In this document: positions 46,630-55,256 of the stretch, piece after piece
Position numbering within the stretch: the stretch's first letter is position 1
Layout: every line of letters starts with the position of its first letter
Origin: Alloalcanivorax balearicus MACL04
Lineage (GTDB): Bacteria > Pseudomonadota > Gammaproteobacteria > Pseudomonadales > Alcanivoracaceae
Assembly (NCBI RefSeq): GCF_025532145.1
Contig: NZ_ARXS01000001.1
Location: 248,001-312,000, forward strand
Length of the DNA: 64,000 bases
Reading direction: 5' to 3'
The notes under the pieces: model-generated
The model's input: only the letters and a program-made list of their open reading frames with translations
What the model was told of the DNA's origin: nothing
Database searches by the model: none
Translations under genes and position numbers: made by a program

Positions 46630-46672
46630 ACCGCTCCCACTGGAAGACTTGCGCTGTACCGGTGGGAGCGGT
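46630..46672. terminator. inverted repeat between convergent genes
   Basis: ACCGCTCCCAC and GTGGGAGCGGT, 11 bp, around a 21-base spacer, then TTCTCTTC. It lies between the acyl-CoA dehydrogenase and the convergent HAD gene and probably ends transcription from both sides. The arm resembles REP sequences too. Confidence 0.55.
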
Positions 46673-46743
46673 TCTCTTCATCCAGGAAAGAACCGCGATG
46701 ATCTTTACGTCCGGCGTTGTTCGCGGTTTGCGCCATTGCCGGA

Positions 46744-47325
46744 TTACAGCCAGTCCAGCACCTCGCCAAGGTGATCCAACACCAGATCCGCCTGGTCCTC
46801 GAAGTGTCGATTCTTCCCATTGCGCAACAATCCCGACGCCATACCGGCATTGCGGGCGGCCTGGAGATCGAAGACGAAGTCCCCGACGTACACCATGGTA
46901 GCCGGCCGCAATCCGAGGTGATCAGCGATCAACAGCAAACCCTCGGGGTGTGGCTTCGGAGCACAATCCTCGCGGGTCAGAATCAGGTCCACCGGCAACC
47001 CCAGCACGGCGTTGGTCCGTGCCACCGCCGCGCGGCTGTTACGGGTGAGAATCCCGGTGGGGACACCGTTTCGATGAAGCGTTTCCAAAACGTGCTGTGC
47101 CCCGTCGATCCAGGTGGCCGCCGACGCCCCTTCCATTTCATGGCGATCAATCACCGTACTCGCCCACGCTGCCTGCTCCGGGTCTTCCAGGGTCGCCAGA
47201 TGCTCCAGCACGCCGATGCCTTCGGGAAACCCCAGCTCCCGCCGTAACACGGCAAAATCCAGACGGGTATCCACCAAGGTCCCGTCCAGATCAAACAACA
47301 CCGCCGCAAACGGTCCCTCGGTCAT
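46744..47325 (-). CDS. HAD-superfamily phosphatase (subfamily IA, phosphoglycolate phosphatase-like)
   Basis: A 193-residue hydrolase. Motif I is VLFDLDGTLVDT with nucleophile Asp12 and acid Asp14; motif II is the ILTRNS segment; motif III lysine is in CAPKPHPEGLL; motif IV is VYVGDFVFDLQAA. The small alpha-helical cap lies between about 20 and 85. The substrate is not predictable. GAGAGG precedes the ATG at 47325. Monocistronic between the nuclease gene and the convergent acyl-CoA dehydrogenase. Confidence 0.92.
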   Translation of the reverse strand: MTEGPFAAVLFDLDGTLVDTRLDFAVLRRELGFPEGIGVLEHLATLEDPEQAAWASTVIDRHEMEGASAATWIDGAQHVLETLHRNGVPTGILTRNSRAAVARTNAVLGLPVDLILTREDCAPKPHPEGLLLIADHLGLRPATMVYVGDFVFDLQAARNAGMASGLLRNGKNRHFEDQADLVLDHLGEVLDWL

Positions 47326-47357
47326 AACAGCGGCCTCTCCACTAAACACGGATCCTC

Positions 47358-47389
47358 AATAATCCGGCATCACACCATGCCGGATTATT
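47358..47389 (-). terminator. hairpin downstream of the nuclease gene
   Basis: AATAATCCGGCAT, loop of six, ATGCCGGATTATT: a 13-bp perfect stem 44 bp after the nuclease stop and 33 bp before the HAD start. It has no long T tract, but the A/T-rich base of the stem resembles a bidirectional terminator. Confidence 0.6.
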
Positions 47390-47432
47390 GGCACCCAGGA
47401 CGGCACTGTAAAGCGACCGATATCGTCGTCAT

Positions 47433-49847
47433 TCAACGGCGAATCCGGCGGCGCAGGCCCGCCAGTAACGCCAAGGTGATCATGCCCCCGAAGGCGCCGC
47501 CGCCTGAGCTGCCGGAGTCGCCGGGCTCGGGTTCCGGCTGGGGCTCTTCACCGCCGTCCAGGGCCAGGTCCACCCATACCGGGTCATGGTCGCTGGCGCG
47601 GTAGGCGTCGGCGGCGTAGAAGCTGTCGATCTGCCCTTCGCTCTTGTATTCGGTGTTGTAATCCAGGGCGCGGGGCTCGTCGGCATTGATATGCCATTCA
47701 CCGGCGCCCAGGATCACGCTCTCCAGTCCCGCGTCCGCCAGGGCATGGTCCAGGTAACCGGTTTCGCCCATATAGACATAGCTGTAGGCGTCATCGCCGT
47801 TAAAGCGGGCCAGCAGGTTCTGGTAACCCGTCTCTTCCAGCGTACGGATCGGATCTTCCTTGGCGTAGGCGTTGAGGTCACCGATGATCAGGGTACCGGC
47901 GGCGGCTTCCTCCAGGCCGGTGGGGTTGTTCGCCAACCAGTCGGCAAGCATCCGCGCGGACTCGGTGCGTAGCGGGTTCCAGCAACCCTGGCCGTGTTCG
48001 GCGTTGGCGTCGCTGCCGTCTTCGGGACAGCTGCCCTTGGACTTGAGATGGTTCACCGACACCGTGACCACTTCCCCGCTGTTGAGATGACGAAAGCTCA
48101 TCGCCAGCGGTTGCCGGCTTTTATCGGTGAAAGGCCCGCCTTCGAGCGTGGCCGGCTGGCCCACCGGTTCCACCACATCGGTGCGGTAGAGCATGCCCAC
48201 GGCGATGGCATCGGTACCCAGTTGGTCCAGTCCGGGGTCAACAAAGGCCCAGGACGTTCCCAAAGCCTCCGTCAGTTCGGCGATGGCGGAGTCGGTCCCG
48301 TAGCCGTCGTTCTCGATTTCCATCAGTCCGATGACGTCGGCGTCCAGTTGCGACAGGGCGGTGAGAATCTTCGCTTTTTGCCGTTCGAATTCGGTCGGGT
48401 TATCGGCGCCCCGGTTGTCTGGATCATCAAACCCGCCGCCATTGCCGTCACCGTTGAAGAAGTTCAGTACGTTGAACGCCGCCACCCGCAGATTGCTGCC
48501 GGCGGTGCGGGTAGGCGCTTGCGGGCGCGGATTGGCGGCTTCGATCTGTACCGATACCGGCTGGATGCGCCAGTCATTGAAGCCGTAGCTGACAATGCCT
48601 TCCAGTTCGGTGACGGTATCCCCGACCCGCAGGGTATTGGTGGCGGACAGGCCGCCTTCGGGGTAGATCACCGGATCCGGATTCTGCGCGTTGCCAGCAT
48701 CATCCAACAAAATCCGGTTGAGGGCATTGGCTTCGGCCACCGCGTTGGCGGCGTCTCCGGGTTCGGCCGCGTGGGTGGGAATCATGCGGCGACCGTGGCT
48801 GAGCATCACCGAGCCGTAGCGGGCCAGATCATAGACTTCGCTCACCGTCAGGGTTTGATCGCTCACTACCCACATCCCTTCCAGAGCTTCCAACTGATCC
48901 GCCTCGGTCAGCGGCAAAGTCAGTGTCGCCGGCGTCACCGCCACTTGAGCAGCGCACACCTCACCTTCACTCCAGGCAATCTGGGTTTGGCCGTTCTCCT
49001 CACTGATGGCACCACTGACACGGATCTGATTGCCCGCCTGCACCGAAACCTCGTTGTTGCCGGTATAGACGAACAGACCTTCGGAGGTCAGGTCATCCCC
49101 GTCACGGTCGGCGTCTTCCTCGATCACAAAGAAGCCGCTGAGGTCCGGGAAGACTCCGGTGACCACCGCTTCCACCACATGGGCCTCGCCGGCCAGCGGA
49201 GAAGCGTCTCCCTGCCCCTGGATTTGTGAGATCAGGGTGGCGGGATCGCCGCAGCTGCCCAGTTCCACCATCGGAGGTTCTTCTTCTTCCGTTACTTCTT
49301 CTCCGGGCAGGCCCAGACCGCTGAAGTCGTCAATGTCGGAGACGACCCATTGATCCGCGGGATCAAAGGCATCGTCGATGACGATATCCCCGGTGGTCAC
49401 GGTTTCCCGACGTCTTAGCGTGCGGTCCTTGGTGGTGACGTCGCCGCTGGTCCAGGCGTCTCCGGGGTCTTCGCCGACACGGCCGAAGCTGTCCACCACG
49501 GTGTCGCCGTTGAACAGTACGTAGGCGTCGTCGCCGTTGTGGTTCACCACCGAGAGGAGTTCATCCGCCAGCGCCTTGAAGGTATCGTTCGCGCTGGGAT
49601 TGACGATCACCCACACCTCGCCCGGTGCCAGGCTACCGCTCAGTGCCATGGAGGCATTGGGGCTGGCATTGCCGTTGGAATAGAGTTTCAGACTGTAATT
49701 GCTTAGGTCGAGAGCTACCTCACCGGTATTGTGCAACTCCAGGGCCTTGTTACTGGAACTGCCTTCCACGTACTCGCTGATCAATAAGTCCGCTGACGCG
49801 GCATTGGCCACCAGCACGGCGGTCAGACCGAGGAAAAGGCGTTTCAT
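47433..49847 (-). CDS. ExeM/NucH-family extracellular nuclease with GlyGly-CTERM anchor
   Basis: An 804-residue secreted protein. Order: signal peptide (MKRLFLGLTAVLVANAASA), lamin-tail domain (DLLISEYVEGSSSNKALELH, to about 130), an acidic linker, an OB-fold-like segment around 200-420, and an endonuclease/exonuclease/phosphatase domain from about 445 (VAAFNVLNFFNG, GLMEIENDG, VNHLKSKGSCP, IIGDLNAYAKEDP, RASDHDPVWVDL). The C-terminus has PEPEPGDSGSSGGGAFG, a hydrophobic stretch and LRRRIRR: the GlyGly-CTERM signal processed by rhombosortase. Relatives degrade extracellular DNA for nutrients or in biofilms. The upstream region has no strong promoter by eye. Confidence 0.93.
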   Translation of the reverse strand: MKRLFLGLTAVLVANAASADLLISEYVEGSSSNKALELHNTGEVALDLSNYSLKLYSNGNASPNASMALSGSLAPGEVWVIVNPSANDTFKALADELLSVVNHNGDDAYVLFNGDTVVDSFGRVGEDPGDAWTSGDVTTKDRTLRRRETVTTGDIVIDDAFDPADQWVVSDIDDFSGLGLPGEEVTEEEEPPMVELGSCGDPATLISQIQGQGDASPLAGEAHVVEAVVTGVFPDLSGFFVIEEDADRDGDDLTSEGLFVYTGNNEVSVQAGNQIRVSGAISEENGQTQIAWSEGEVCAAQVAVTPATLTLPLTEADQLEALEGMWVVSDQTLTVSEVYDLARYGSVMLSHGRRMIPTHAAEPGDAANAVAEANALNRILLDDAGNAQNPDPVIYPEGGLSATNTLRVGDTVTELEGIVSYGFNDWRIQPVSVQIEAANPRPQAPTRTAGSNLRVAAFNVLNFFNGDGNGGGFDDPDNRGADNPTEFERQKAKILTALSQLDADVIGLMEIENDGYGTDSAIAELTEALGTSWAFVDPGLDQLGTDAIAVGMLYRTDVVEPVGQPATLEGGPFTDKSRQPLAMSFRHLNSGEVVTVSVNHLKSKGSCPEDGSDANAEHGQGCWNPLRTESARMLADWLANNPTGLEEAAAGTLIIGDLNAYAKEDPIRTLEETGYQNLLARFNGDDAYSYVYMGETGYLDHALADAGLESVILGAGEWHINADEPRALDYNTEYKSEGQIDSFYAADAYRASDHDPVWVDLALDGGEEPQPEPEPGDSGSSGGGAFGGMITLALLAGLRRRIRR

Positions 49848-49893
49848 TTAATGCTCTCCCAATAGTTTGCCTTAGCCTGACGTGGATCAATGA

Positions 49894-49915
49894 CCATCCC
49901 ATGGCATCGGGATGG
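49894..49915. repeat. short inverted repeat upstream of the nuclease gene
   Basis: CCATCCC, 8-base loop, GGGATGG, about 45 bp upstream of the nuclease ATG. It could be an operator or leader hairpin; there is little to support either. Confidence 0.3.
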
Positions 49916-50081
49916 CAGGATTATTGCACTTATCTCATTGGCTCTCCGGGCATGACATCGCCCGGCTTTGGGCATCGCATCCACAACGGGTTTTAAGGCA
50001 CTATCCTTAAGGCAGCACCAATGTTTTCATGCGGCATGGCCGCGCCTTTACCTGGCCCAGGTATAACAAAAAGGGGATGGC

Positions 50082-51455
50082 ATGAAATCACTGAGTCCCG
50101 TGGACCAGCTCTTTCTGTGGCTGGAGAAACGCCAGCAACCCATGCATGTGGCCGGGTTGCAGTTGTTCTCGTTTCCCGAGGATGCCGGGCCCAAGTACGT
50201 CAGCGAACTGGCCCAGTCGATCCGCGACTATTGCTGCCCCGAGCCCCCGTTCAATCAGCGTCTTACCCGTCGTTTCGGCCAGTATTTCTGGACCGAGGAC
50301 AAGCAGTTCGACATCGATCATCACTTCCGCCACGAAGCGCTGCCCAAGCCCGGCCGCATTCGTGAGCTGCTGTCGCTGGTGTCCGCCGAACACTCCAACC
50401 TGCTGGACCGGGAACGGCCGCTGTGGGAGGCCCATCTGATCGAAGGGATCCGCGGACGCCAGTTTGCCCTCTACACCAAGGTGCATCATTCCGTGGTCGA
50501 TGGCATCTCCGCCATGCGCATGGGCATGCGGGCGCTGTCCAAGGATCCGGAAGAGCGGGACCTGCCGCCGGTGTGGGCCTATAAACCCGAGAAAAAACAA
50601 CGCTCTCTGCCCAGCAATCCGGTGGACGCCATGAGCAGCCTGGCGCGCCTGACCGCTGGCGTGAGCAAGCAGGTGGCCACGGTGCCAGCGCTGGCGCGGG
50701 AACTGTACAAGGTCGGCCAGAAAGCCAAGACCGACCCGAACTACGTGTCCATCTTCCAGGCGCCGGATACCATGTTCAATCAGTGCATCACCGGCTCCCG
50801 TCGTTTCGCCGCGCAAAGCTTTGCCCTGCCCCGTCTGCGCAAGCTGGCCGGCACTTTCAGTTGCACCATCAACGACTTGGTATTGAGCATGTGCGGCCAC
50901 GCACTGCGTGAGTACCTGATCAGCCAGAACGCCCTTCCGGACCAGCCGCTGATCGCCATGGTGCCGCTCTCCCTGCGCAAGGACGACAGCGCCGGGGGTA
51001 ATCAGATTGCCCTGATTCTGGCCAATCTGGGCACTCATGTGTGTGATCCGGCCAACCGCCTGCGTATCGTCCAGGCCTCGGTAAAAGACGCCAAACGGCG
51101 CTTTGCCCAAATGAGCCCGGAGGAAATTCTCAACTTCACTGCTCTGAGCATGACCCCCACCGGCCTGAACCTGCTCACCGGTCTTGCACCAAAATGGCGC
51201 GCTTTCAATGTGATTATCTCCAATGTCCCCGGACCACGGGAGCCGTTGTATTGGAATGGTGCCCGCTTGCGCGGCATGTACCCGGTATCGGTGGTACTGG
51301 ACCGGATCGCCCTCAATATCACCCTGACCAGCTACCAGGATCAGCTGGAATTCGGCCTGATCGCCTGTCGCCGGACCCTGCCCTCCATGCAGCGCCTGCT
51401 CGATTATCTGGAAAATTCGATACGGGAACTGGAGATCGCCGCCGGTTTCAAATAG
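50082..51455 (+). CDS. wax ester synthase / acyl-CoA:diacylglycerol acyltransferase (WS/DGAT)
   Basis: A 457-residue enzyme that esterifies fatty alcohols or diacylglycerol with acyl-CoA, making storage wax esters or triacylglycerol at the inner membrane. The catalytic motif HHSVVDG is at 135-141; SPVDQLFLWLEKRQQPMHVA at the N-terminus, NDLVLSMCGHALR and NVIISNVPGPREPLYWNGAR are the other conserved WS/DGAT blocks. Length and sequence type match the AtfA enzymes of Alcanivorax and Acinetobacter. GGGGATGGC precedes the ATG with moderate spacing. Genomes of this group often carry two copies; only one is visible. Confidence 0.95.
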   Translation: MKSLSPVDQLFLWLEKRQQPMHVAGLQLFSFPEDAGPKYVSELAQSIRDYCCPEPPFNQRLTRRFGQYFWTEDKQFDIDHHFRHEALPKPGRIRELLSLVSAEHSNLLDRERPLWEAHLIEGIRGRQFALYTKVHHSVVDGISAMRMGMRALSKDPEERDLPPVWAYKPEKKQRSLPSNPVDAMSSLARLTAGVSKQVATVPALARELYKVGQKAKTDPNYVSIFQAPDTMFNQCITGSRRFAAQSFALPRLRKLAGTFSCTINDLVLSMCGHALREYLISQNALPDQPLIAMVPLSLRKDDSAGGNQIALILANLGTHVCDPANRLRIVQASVKDAKRRFAQMSPEEILNFTALSMTPTGLNLLTGLAPKWRAFNVIISNVPGPREPLYWNGARLRGMYPVSVVLDRIALNITLTSYQDQLEFGLIACRRTLPSMQRLLDYLENSIRELEIAAGFK

Positions 51456-51685
51456 GAACTGGCCCGGCCCCCATGACGGCCCGCTTTACCCACCGCGGAC
51501 CACGGTTACAAAAAAATCAGTGGTGCCGGCTGGAAAAGGGGAGTAGAGTCGGAAGTGCTGCAGATTCAGGCAGTGGTGGTTTGTTTTGGTAGTTGCCTTC
51601 CCCCGCGCGAAGCTGAGAAGTCTCCGAACACCCTCCTCCGGTTTGCAAGCAAAACCCTATGTAAAGTTTTGAGGTATAGATTCAC
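51456..51685 (+). promoter_or_regulatory. leader/promoter region of the cold-shock gene
   Basis: 230 bp between the wax-ester synthase stop and the cold-shock ATG. It contains GGTTTGC-AA-GCAAAACC (about 51639-51655), a small hairpin in the expected 5' leader, and TTGAGG as the likely binding site. I cannot identify a cold-box or promoter with confidence. Confidence 0.35.
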
Positions 51686-51889
51686 ATGGCTACTGGTACC
51701 GTTAAATGGTTCAACGAGTCCAAGGGGTTCGGTTTCATCTCCCAGGACGACGGTGGTGCGGACGTATTCGTTCACTTCAGCGCGATCCAAGGCTCCGGGT
51801 TCCGTACCCTGGCTGAAGGTCAGAAAGTTTCCTTCGATATCCAGCAGGGCCCGAAAGGCCCGCAGGCAGCTAACGTAGAAGCCGGCTAA
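51686..51889 (+). CDS. cold-shock domain protein (CspA family)
   Basis: A 67-residue RNA chaperone made of a single cold-shock domain. RNP1 is KGFGFI and RNP2 is VFVHF, both intact; [20 protein letters not shown] is the usual opening. It melts mRNA secondary structure, and may be constitutive or cold-inducible. Followed by a strong terminator, so monocistronic. Confidence 0.97.
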   Translation: MATGTVKWFNESKGFGFISQDDGGADVFVHFSAIQGSGFRTLAEGQKVSFDIQQGPKGPQAANVEAG

Positions 51890-51907
51890 GGCTTCTTAGT
51901 ACGCTGG

Positions 51908-51933
51908 AAAGCCCCGCCTCGCGCGGGGTTTTC
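51908..51933 (+). terminator. intrinsic terminator of the cold-shock gene
   Basis: CCCCGC, loop CTCGC, GCGGGG, then TTTT, with AAAG before the stem, 22 bp after the stop codon. Confidence 0.88.
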
Positions 51934-52094
51934 ATATTCAGGACTCAGGGCGACGGCGAAAGCCGGACCGTCGGATTCTTCTTTTTTGTCTCTCACCCCC
52001 TCCCTTGCTTCGGACACCCTGTCCGCCGCAACGTCTTGACGGCCCCCGCCACGTCTCCCTGTATCACCACAATCGACAAAGCCAGGCAGAGACC

Positions 52095-53192
52095 ATGACA
52101 ATTACCCTGTATGGCGGTGAAGTCAGCTACTTCACAGGCAAAGTCCGCGCCTACCTGCGCTGGGCGGATCTTCCGTTCGAGGAAGTGATCGCCAGTGCCG
52201 ACGTTTACAGACAGATCATTCTCCCCTCCGTGGGCGTACCGGTGATTCCGGTACTGCGCACCCAAAGTGGTGAGATCCTGCAAGACACCACGGTCATCAT
52301 CGAAGCCCTGGACCGGGACCGCACCAATGGCCCGCCTTCCGTCTATCCCGCCACCCCGATTCGCAAGCTGGTCGCTCTGATGCTGGAAACCTACGGGGAT
52401 GAATGGCTGGTGATCCCCGCCATGCACTACCGCTGGCACTATGATCGCGAATGGGCGATGGGCGAATTCGGCGCCCTCAATGCCCCCCAGGCGTCCACCG
52501 AAGAGCAGTTCAAGATTGGCGGCAAGCTGGCCGTGCCTTTCTCCAACGCCGCGTCACTGTTGGGCGCCACACCGGACATGATGGACGCGGTGGAAAGGGC
52601 CTACGAAGCCTTGCTGGCGGAGCTGGATGCCCATTTCGCCTCATCTCCGGCCCTGCTTGGAACCCAGGCCACCATGGCCGACTTCGGCCTGATCGGTCCG
52701 CTCTATGCCCATCTCTACCGCGATCCCACACCGGGCGAACTGATGCGCCGACAGGCGCCGAACGTGGCACGCTGGGTGGAGGAGCTGCAGTTTCAGCCAC
52801 GGCGACTGAGGAAACCGCTGGACGATGGCGATGACATCCCCGCCACGCTGCTGCCGATCCTGCGCCGCATGGCCCGGGAACAGCTGCCGCCCCTGGTGGA
52901 CGCCGCCGGCAAGGTCAGCGCCTGGATGGCGGAGCATCCCGGCGAGTCTCTGCCCCGGACCCTCGGTAAACACGGGTTTGAGTTGGAGGGCCAGCGCGGG
53001 GAAAGGATCCTGCGCCCCTATAGTCTGTGGATGGTGCAGCGAATCCGTGATCACCTGAAAAGCCTGGAGCCGGCGGCCCGCTCCCGGGCCGATGCCTTTT
53101 TGCGTTCCATTGGCGCCAACGCCCTTATTGAATTTCCAGACCCGCCAAGACTGGCCCAGGACAAGCTGTCCGTGCGACCGGCCGGGAACTGA
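52095..53192 (+). CDS. glutathione S-transferase-like protein with C-terminal extension
   Basis: A 365-residue protein. The N-terminal thioredoxin-like domain (MTITLYGGEVSYFTGKVRAY, VPVIPVLRT, DTTVIIEALDR) and a helical domain with LLGTQATMADFGLIGPLYAH identify the GST fold. The length exceeds the usual 200-230 residues: about 120 extra residues from 240 on (PLDDGDDIPATLLPILRRMA and onward) form an additional helical region without a motif I know. No catalytic Ser/Cys/Tyr can be assigned with confidence, so the activity is open. Convergent with gdhA across 13 bp. Confidence 0.8.
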   Translation: MTITLYGGEVSYFTGKVRAYLRWADLPFEEVIASADVYRQIILPSVGVPVIPVLRTQSGEILQDTTVIIEALDRDRTNGPPSVYPATPIRKLVALMLETYGDEWLVIPAMHYRWHYDREWAMGEFGALNAPQASTEEQFKIGGKLAVPFSNAASLLGATPDMMDAVERAYEALLAELDAHFASSPALLGTQATMADFGLIGPLYAHLYRDPTPGELMRRQAPNVARWVEELQFQPRRLRKPLDDGDDIPATLLPILRRMAREQLPPLVDAAGKVSAWMAEHPGESLPRTLGKHGFELEGQRGERILRPYSLWMVQRIRDHLKSLEPAARSRADAFLRSIGANALIEFPDPPRLAQDKLSVRPAGN

Positions 53193-53205
53193 CGGCCTCC
53201 GCCAA

Positions 53206-54546
53206 TCAGACCACGCCCTGTCGCAACATCGCTTCCGCCACCCGCACGAAGCCGGCCACGCTGGCGCCCTGGACATAATCCGGGCGCTCGCCCTGTCCAC
53301 CATATTCCAGGCACTTGTGGTGAATTCGCGACATGATGTCGTGCAGCCGCCGATCCACTTCTTCACGGCTCCAGGGGTGACGCAGGCTGTTCTGACTCAT
53401 CTCCAGACCGCTTACCGCCACACCGCCGGCGTTGGCGGCCTTGCCGGGTCCGTAACCGACACCGTGGCTCACTAAATGGGCAATCGCCTCCGTGGTGGTG
53501 GGCATATTGGCGCCCTCCGCCACCCAGCGGCAGCCATTTTCCACCAGAACACGGGCGTCCTGTTCATCCAGTTCATTCTGGGTTGCACAGGGCAAGGCGA
53601 TGTCACAGGGGAACCGCCAGGGCTTGATGCCGCTTTCGTAGGTCAGACCATCGTGGTGCTCCGGCAGTTGATGGAGGCGACCACCTTCCTCCTGGATCCG
53701 ATCAAGGGTCTCCAGATGTTCCTGAGTCAGCCCGTTGGGAGCATGCAAGGCACCGCGGGAGTCGGACAAAGTGATGACCGTGGCGCCTTCCGCCAACGCC
53801 TTCTCCGCCGCGTAGCGGGCCACGTTACCAGCGCCGGACACCGCTATCCGCCGCCCCTCCAGGGACTCTTGCTGTTCCTGAAGCATGTATTGTAGGAAAT
53901 ACACCAACCCATAGCCGGTGGCTTCGGTACGCAGCAGGCTGCCACCGAAGACCGGCGATTTGCCGGTGATGGCACCGCTGTCATGGGAGCGGTTCAGTTT
54001 CCGGTACATACCAAACAAGTAGCCGATTTCCCGGGCCCCGACACCAATATCTCCGGCCGGGACGTCGACATCGGAACCGATATGATCGAACAGTTCCGCC
54101 ATAAAGGCCTGGCAGAATCGCATGATCTCGCCATCGGAACGGCCATGGGGGTCAAAATCCGCTCCCCCTTTACCAGACCCCAGGGGCAGGTCGGTTAACG
54201 CATTCTTGATGGTCTGTTCCAGAGCCAGGAAACGCAGGACATCGAGATTTACCGACGGATGGAAGCGCAATCCGCCTTTATAAGGGCCGAGAGAACCGTT
54301 CATTTGCACACGAAAACCACGGTTCACCTGCACCCTCCCCTGATCATCCACCCAGGGAACACGGAAAATGATCACCCGCTCCGGCTCCAGCAGACGCGCG
54401 AACAAACTCGGATCCGCGTAGCGAGGCTGGTTCCGCAGGAACGGCGCCAACCCTTCAAGCAGACCACTGGCCGCCTGGTGGAAGTAGGTTTGATGGGGAT
54501 CTTTTTCCCGCAGTCCATTGATCAGGGTATCGATGTCTATAGTCAA
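53206..54546 (-). CDS. gdhA: NADP-specific glutamate dehydrogenase
   Basis: A 446-residue hexameric-type enzyme (E. coli GdhA 447) that aminates 2-oxoglutarate for ammonium assimilation. PLGSGKGGADFDPHGRSDGE holds the catalytic lysine/aspartate region; MNGSLGPYKGGLRFHPSVN precedes it, and VSGAGNVARYAAEKALAEGA is the nucleotide-binding motif. The start is TTG at 54546 (AGGAG 5 bp upstream); no ATG lies nearby in frame. Monocistronic. Confidence 0.97.
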   Translation of the reverse strand: MTIDIDTLINGLREKDPHQTYFHQAASGLLEGLAPFLRNQPRYADPSLFARLLEPERVIIFRVPWVDDQGRVQVNRGFRVQMNGSLGPYKGGLRFHPSVNLDVLRFLALEQTIKNALTDLPLGSGKGGADFDPHGRSDGEIMRFCQAFMAELFDHIGSDVDVPAGDIGVGAREIGYLFGMYRKLNRSHDSGAITGKSPVFGGSLLRTEATGYGLVYFLQYMLQEQQESLEGRRIAVSGAGNVARYAAEKALAEGATVITLSDSRGALHAPNGLTQEHLETLDRIQEEGGRLHQLPEHHDGLTYESGIKPWRFPCDIALPCATQNELDEQDARVLVENGCRWVAEGANMPTTTEAIAHLVSHGVGYGPGKAANAGGVAVSGLEMSQNSLRHPWSREEVDRRLHDIMSRIHHKCLEYGGQGERPDYVQGASVAGFVRVAEAMLRQGVV

Positions 54547-54558
54547 AGCCGTCTCCTT

Positions 54559-55221
54559 TTATTCAGGCAATACTTGATCCAATCGTTGTTTTCGACGCCG
54601 CCAGTCCGGCATGCGTCTATCCATAAGGTCATGGAATTGCGGTCCATGATGAGCGTACTCCAAGTGACAAAGTTCGTGCATTACCACGTAATCGATCACC
54701 TCAAGGTCATAGCGCATCAGCGCCAGATTCAGATTGATGTAGCCCCGCTGGGACAACGATCCCCAACGGGTGCGCATTTTCTTGATCCTCAGTACCGGCA
54801 CGCCATGGCCTCGGGCGGCGAACCAGTGGAATTGCCGCTCGATGCTGCGTTGGAATTCGCCACGCGCCAGCCGCTGCCACCAGGCTTCCACCGCTTCCCG
54901 GACCGCTTCTTCCGACGCCGGCCGCGGCATCGTCACGGTCAGAGTATCGTGTTCCAACCCCACCCGGGTTCTGGCCGCTTCGACCAGATTCAGACGAACT
55001 GGCCGCCCCAGGTGGGACACTGTGTCGCCGTCGCGCCAATGCTGGCGCGGACGCGTGCGCCAATAATCCTGCTGGCGCCGAATCCAATCCTGATGTTCGC
55101 GCACGAAGTCATCAATATGCCGACGGCCAAGGCGCAACGGCGCGCGGACCTCTATCTGGCCGTCGGGCGCCACTCGTAAAGCCAGTGTGCGTCGCTTGGA
55201 GCGAACCAGTTGATAATCCAT
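54559..55221 (-). CDS. YgjP-family zinc metallopeptidase (COG1451, DUF45)
   Basis: A 220-residue SprT/YgjP-type protein. The zinc motif is VVMHELCHLEYAHHGPQFHD, an HExxH with a third histidine 8 residues on, and IKKMRTRWGSLSQRGYINLN is the other conserved block. In the family it is a predicted metal-dependent hydrolase with unclear targets. The ATG at 55221 is chosen because further upstream the frame runs into the RND gene; residues 3-20 (YQLVRSKRRTLALRVAPDGQ) match the normal N-terminus. Confidence 0.9.
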   Translation of the reverse strand: MDYQLVRSKRRTLALRVAPDGQIEVRAPLRLGRRHIDDFVREHQDWIRRQQDYWRTRPRQHWRDGDTVSHLGRPVRLNLVEAARTRVGLEHDTLTVTMPRPASEEAVREAVEAWWQRLARGEFQRSIERQFHWFAARGHGVPVLRIKKMRTRWGSLSQRGYINLNLALMRYDLEVIDYVVMHELCHLEYAHHGPQFHDLMDRRMPDWRRRKQRLDQVLPE

Positions 55222-55256
55222 GTGAGTTGCCTGGAGATAGCGGATATAGGACGCGA

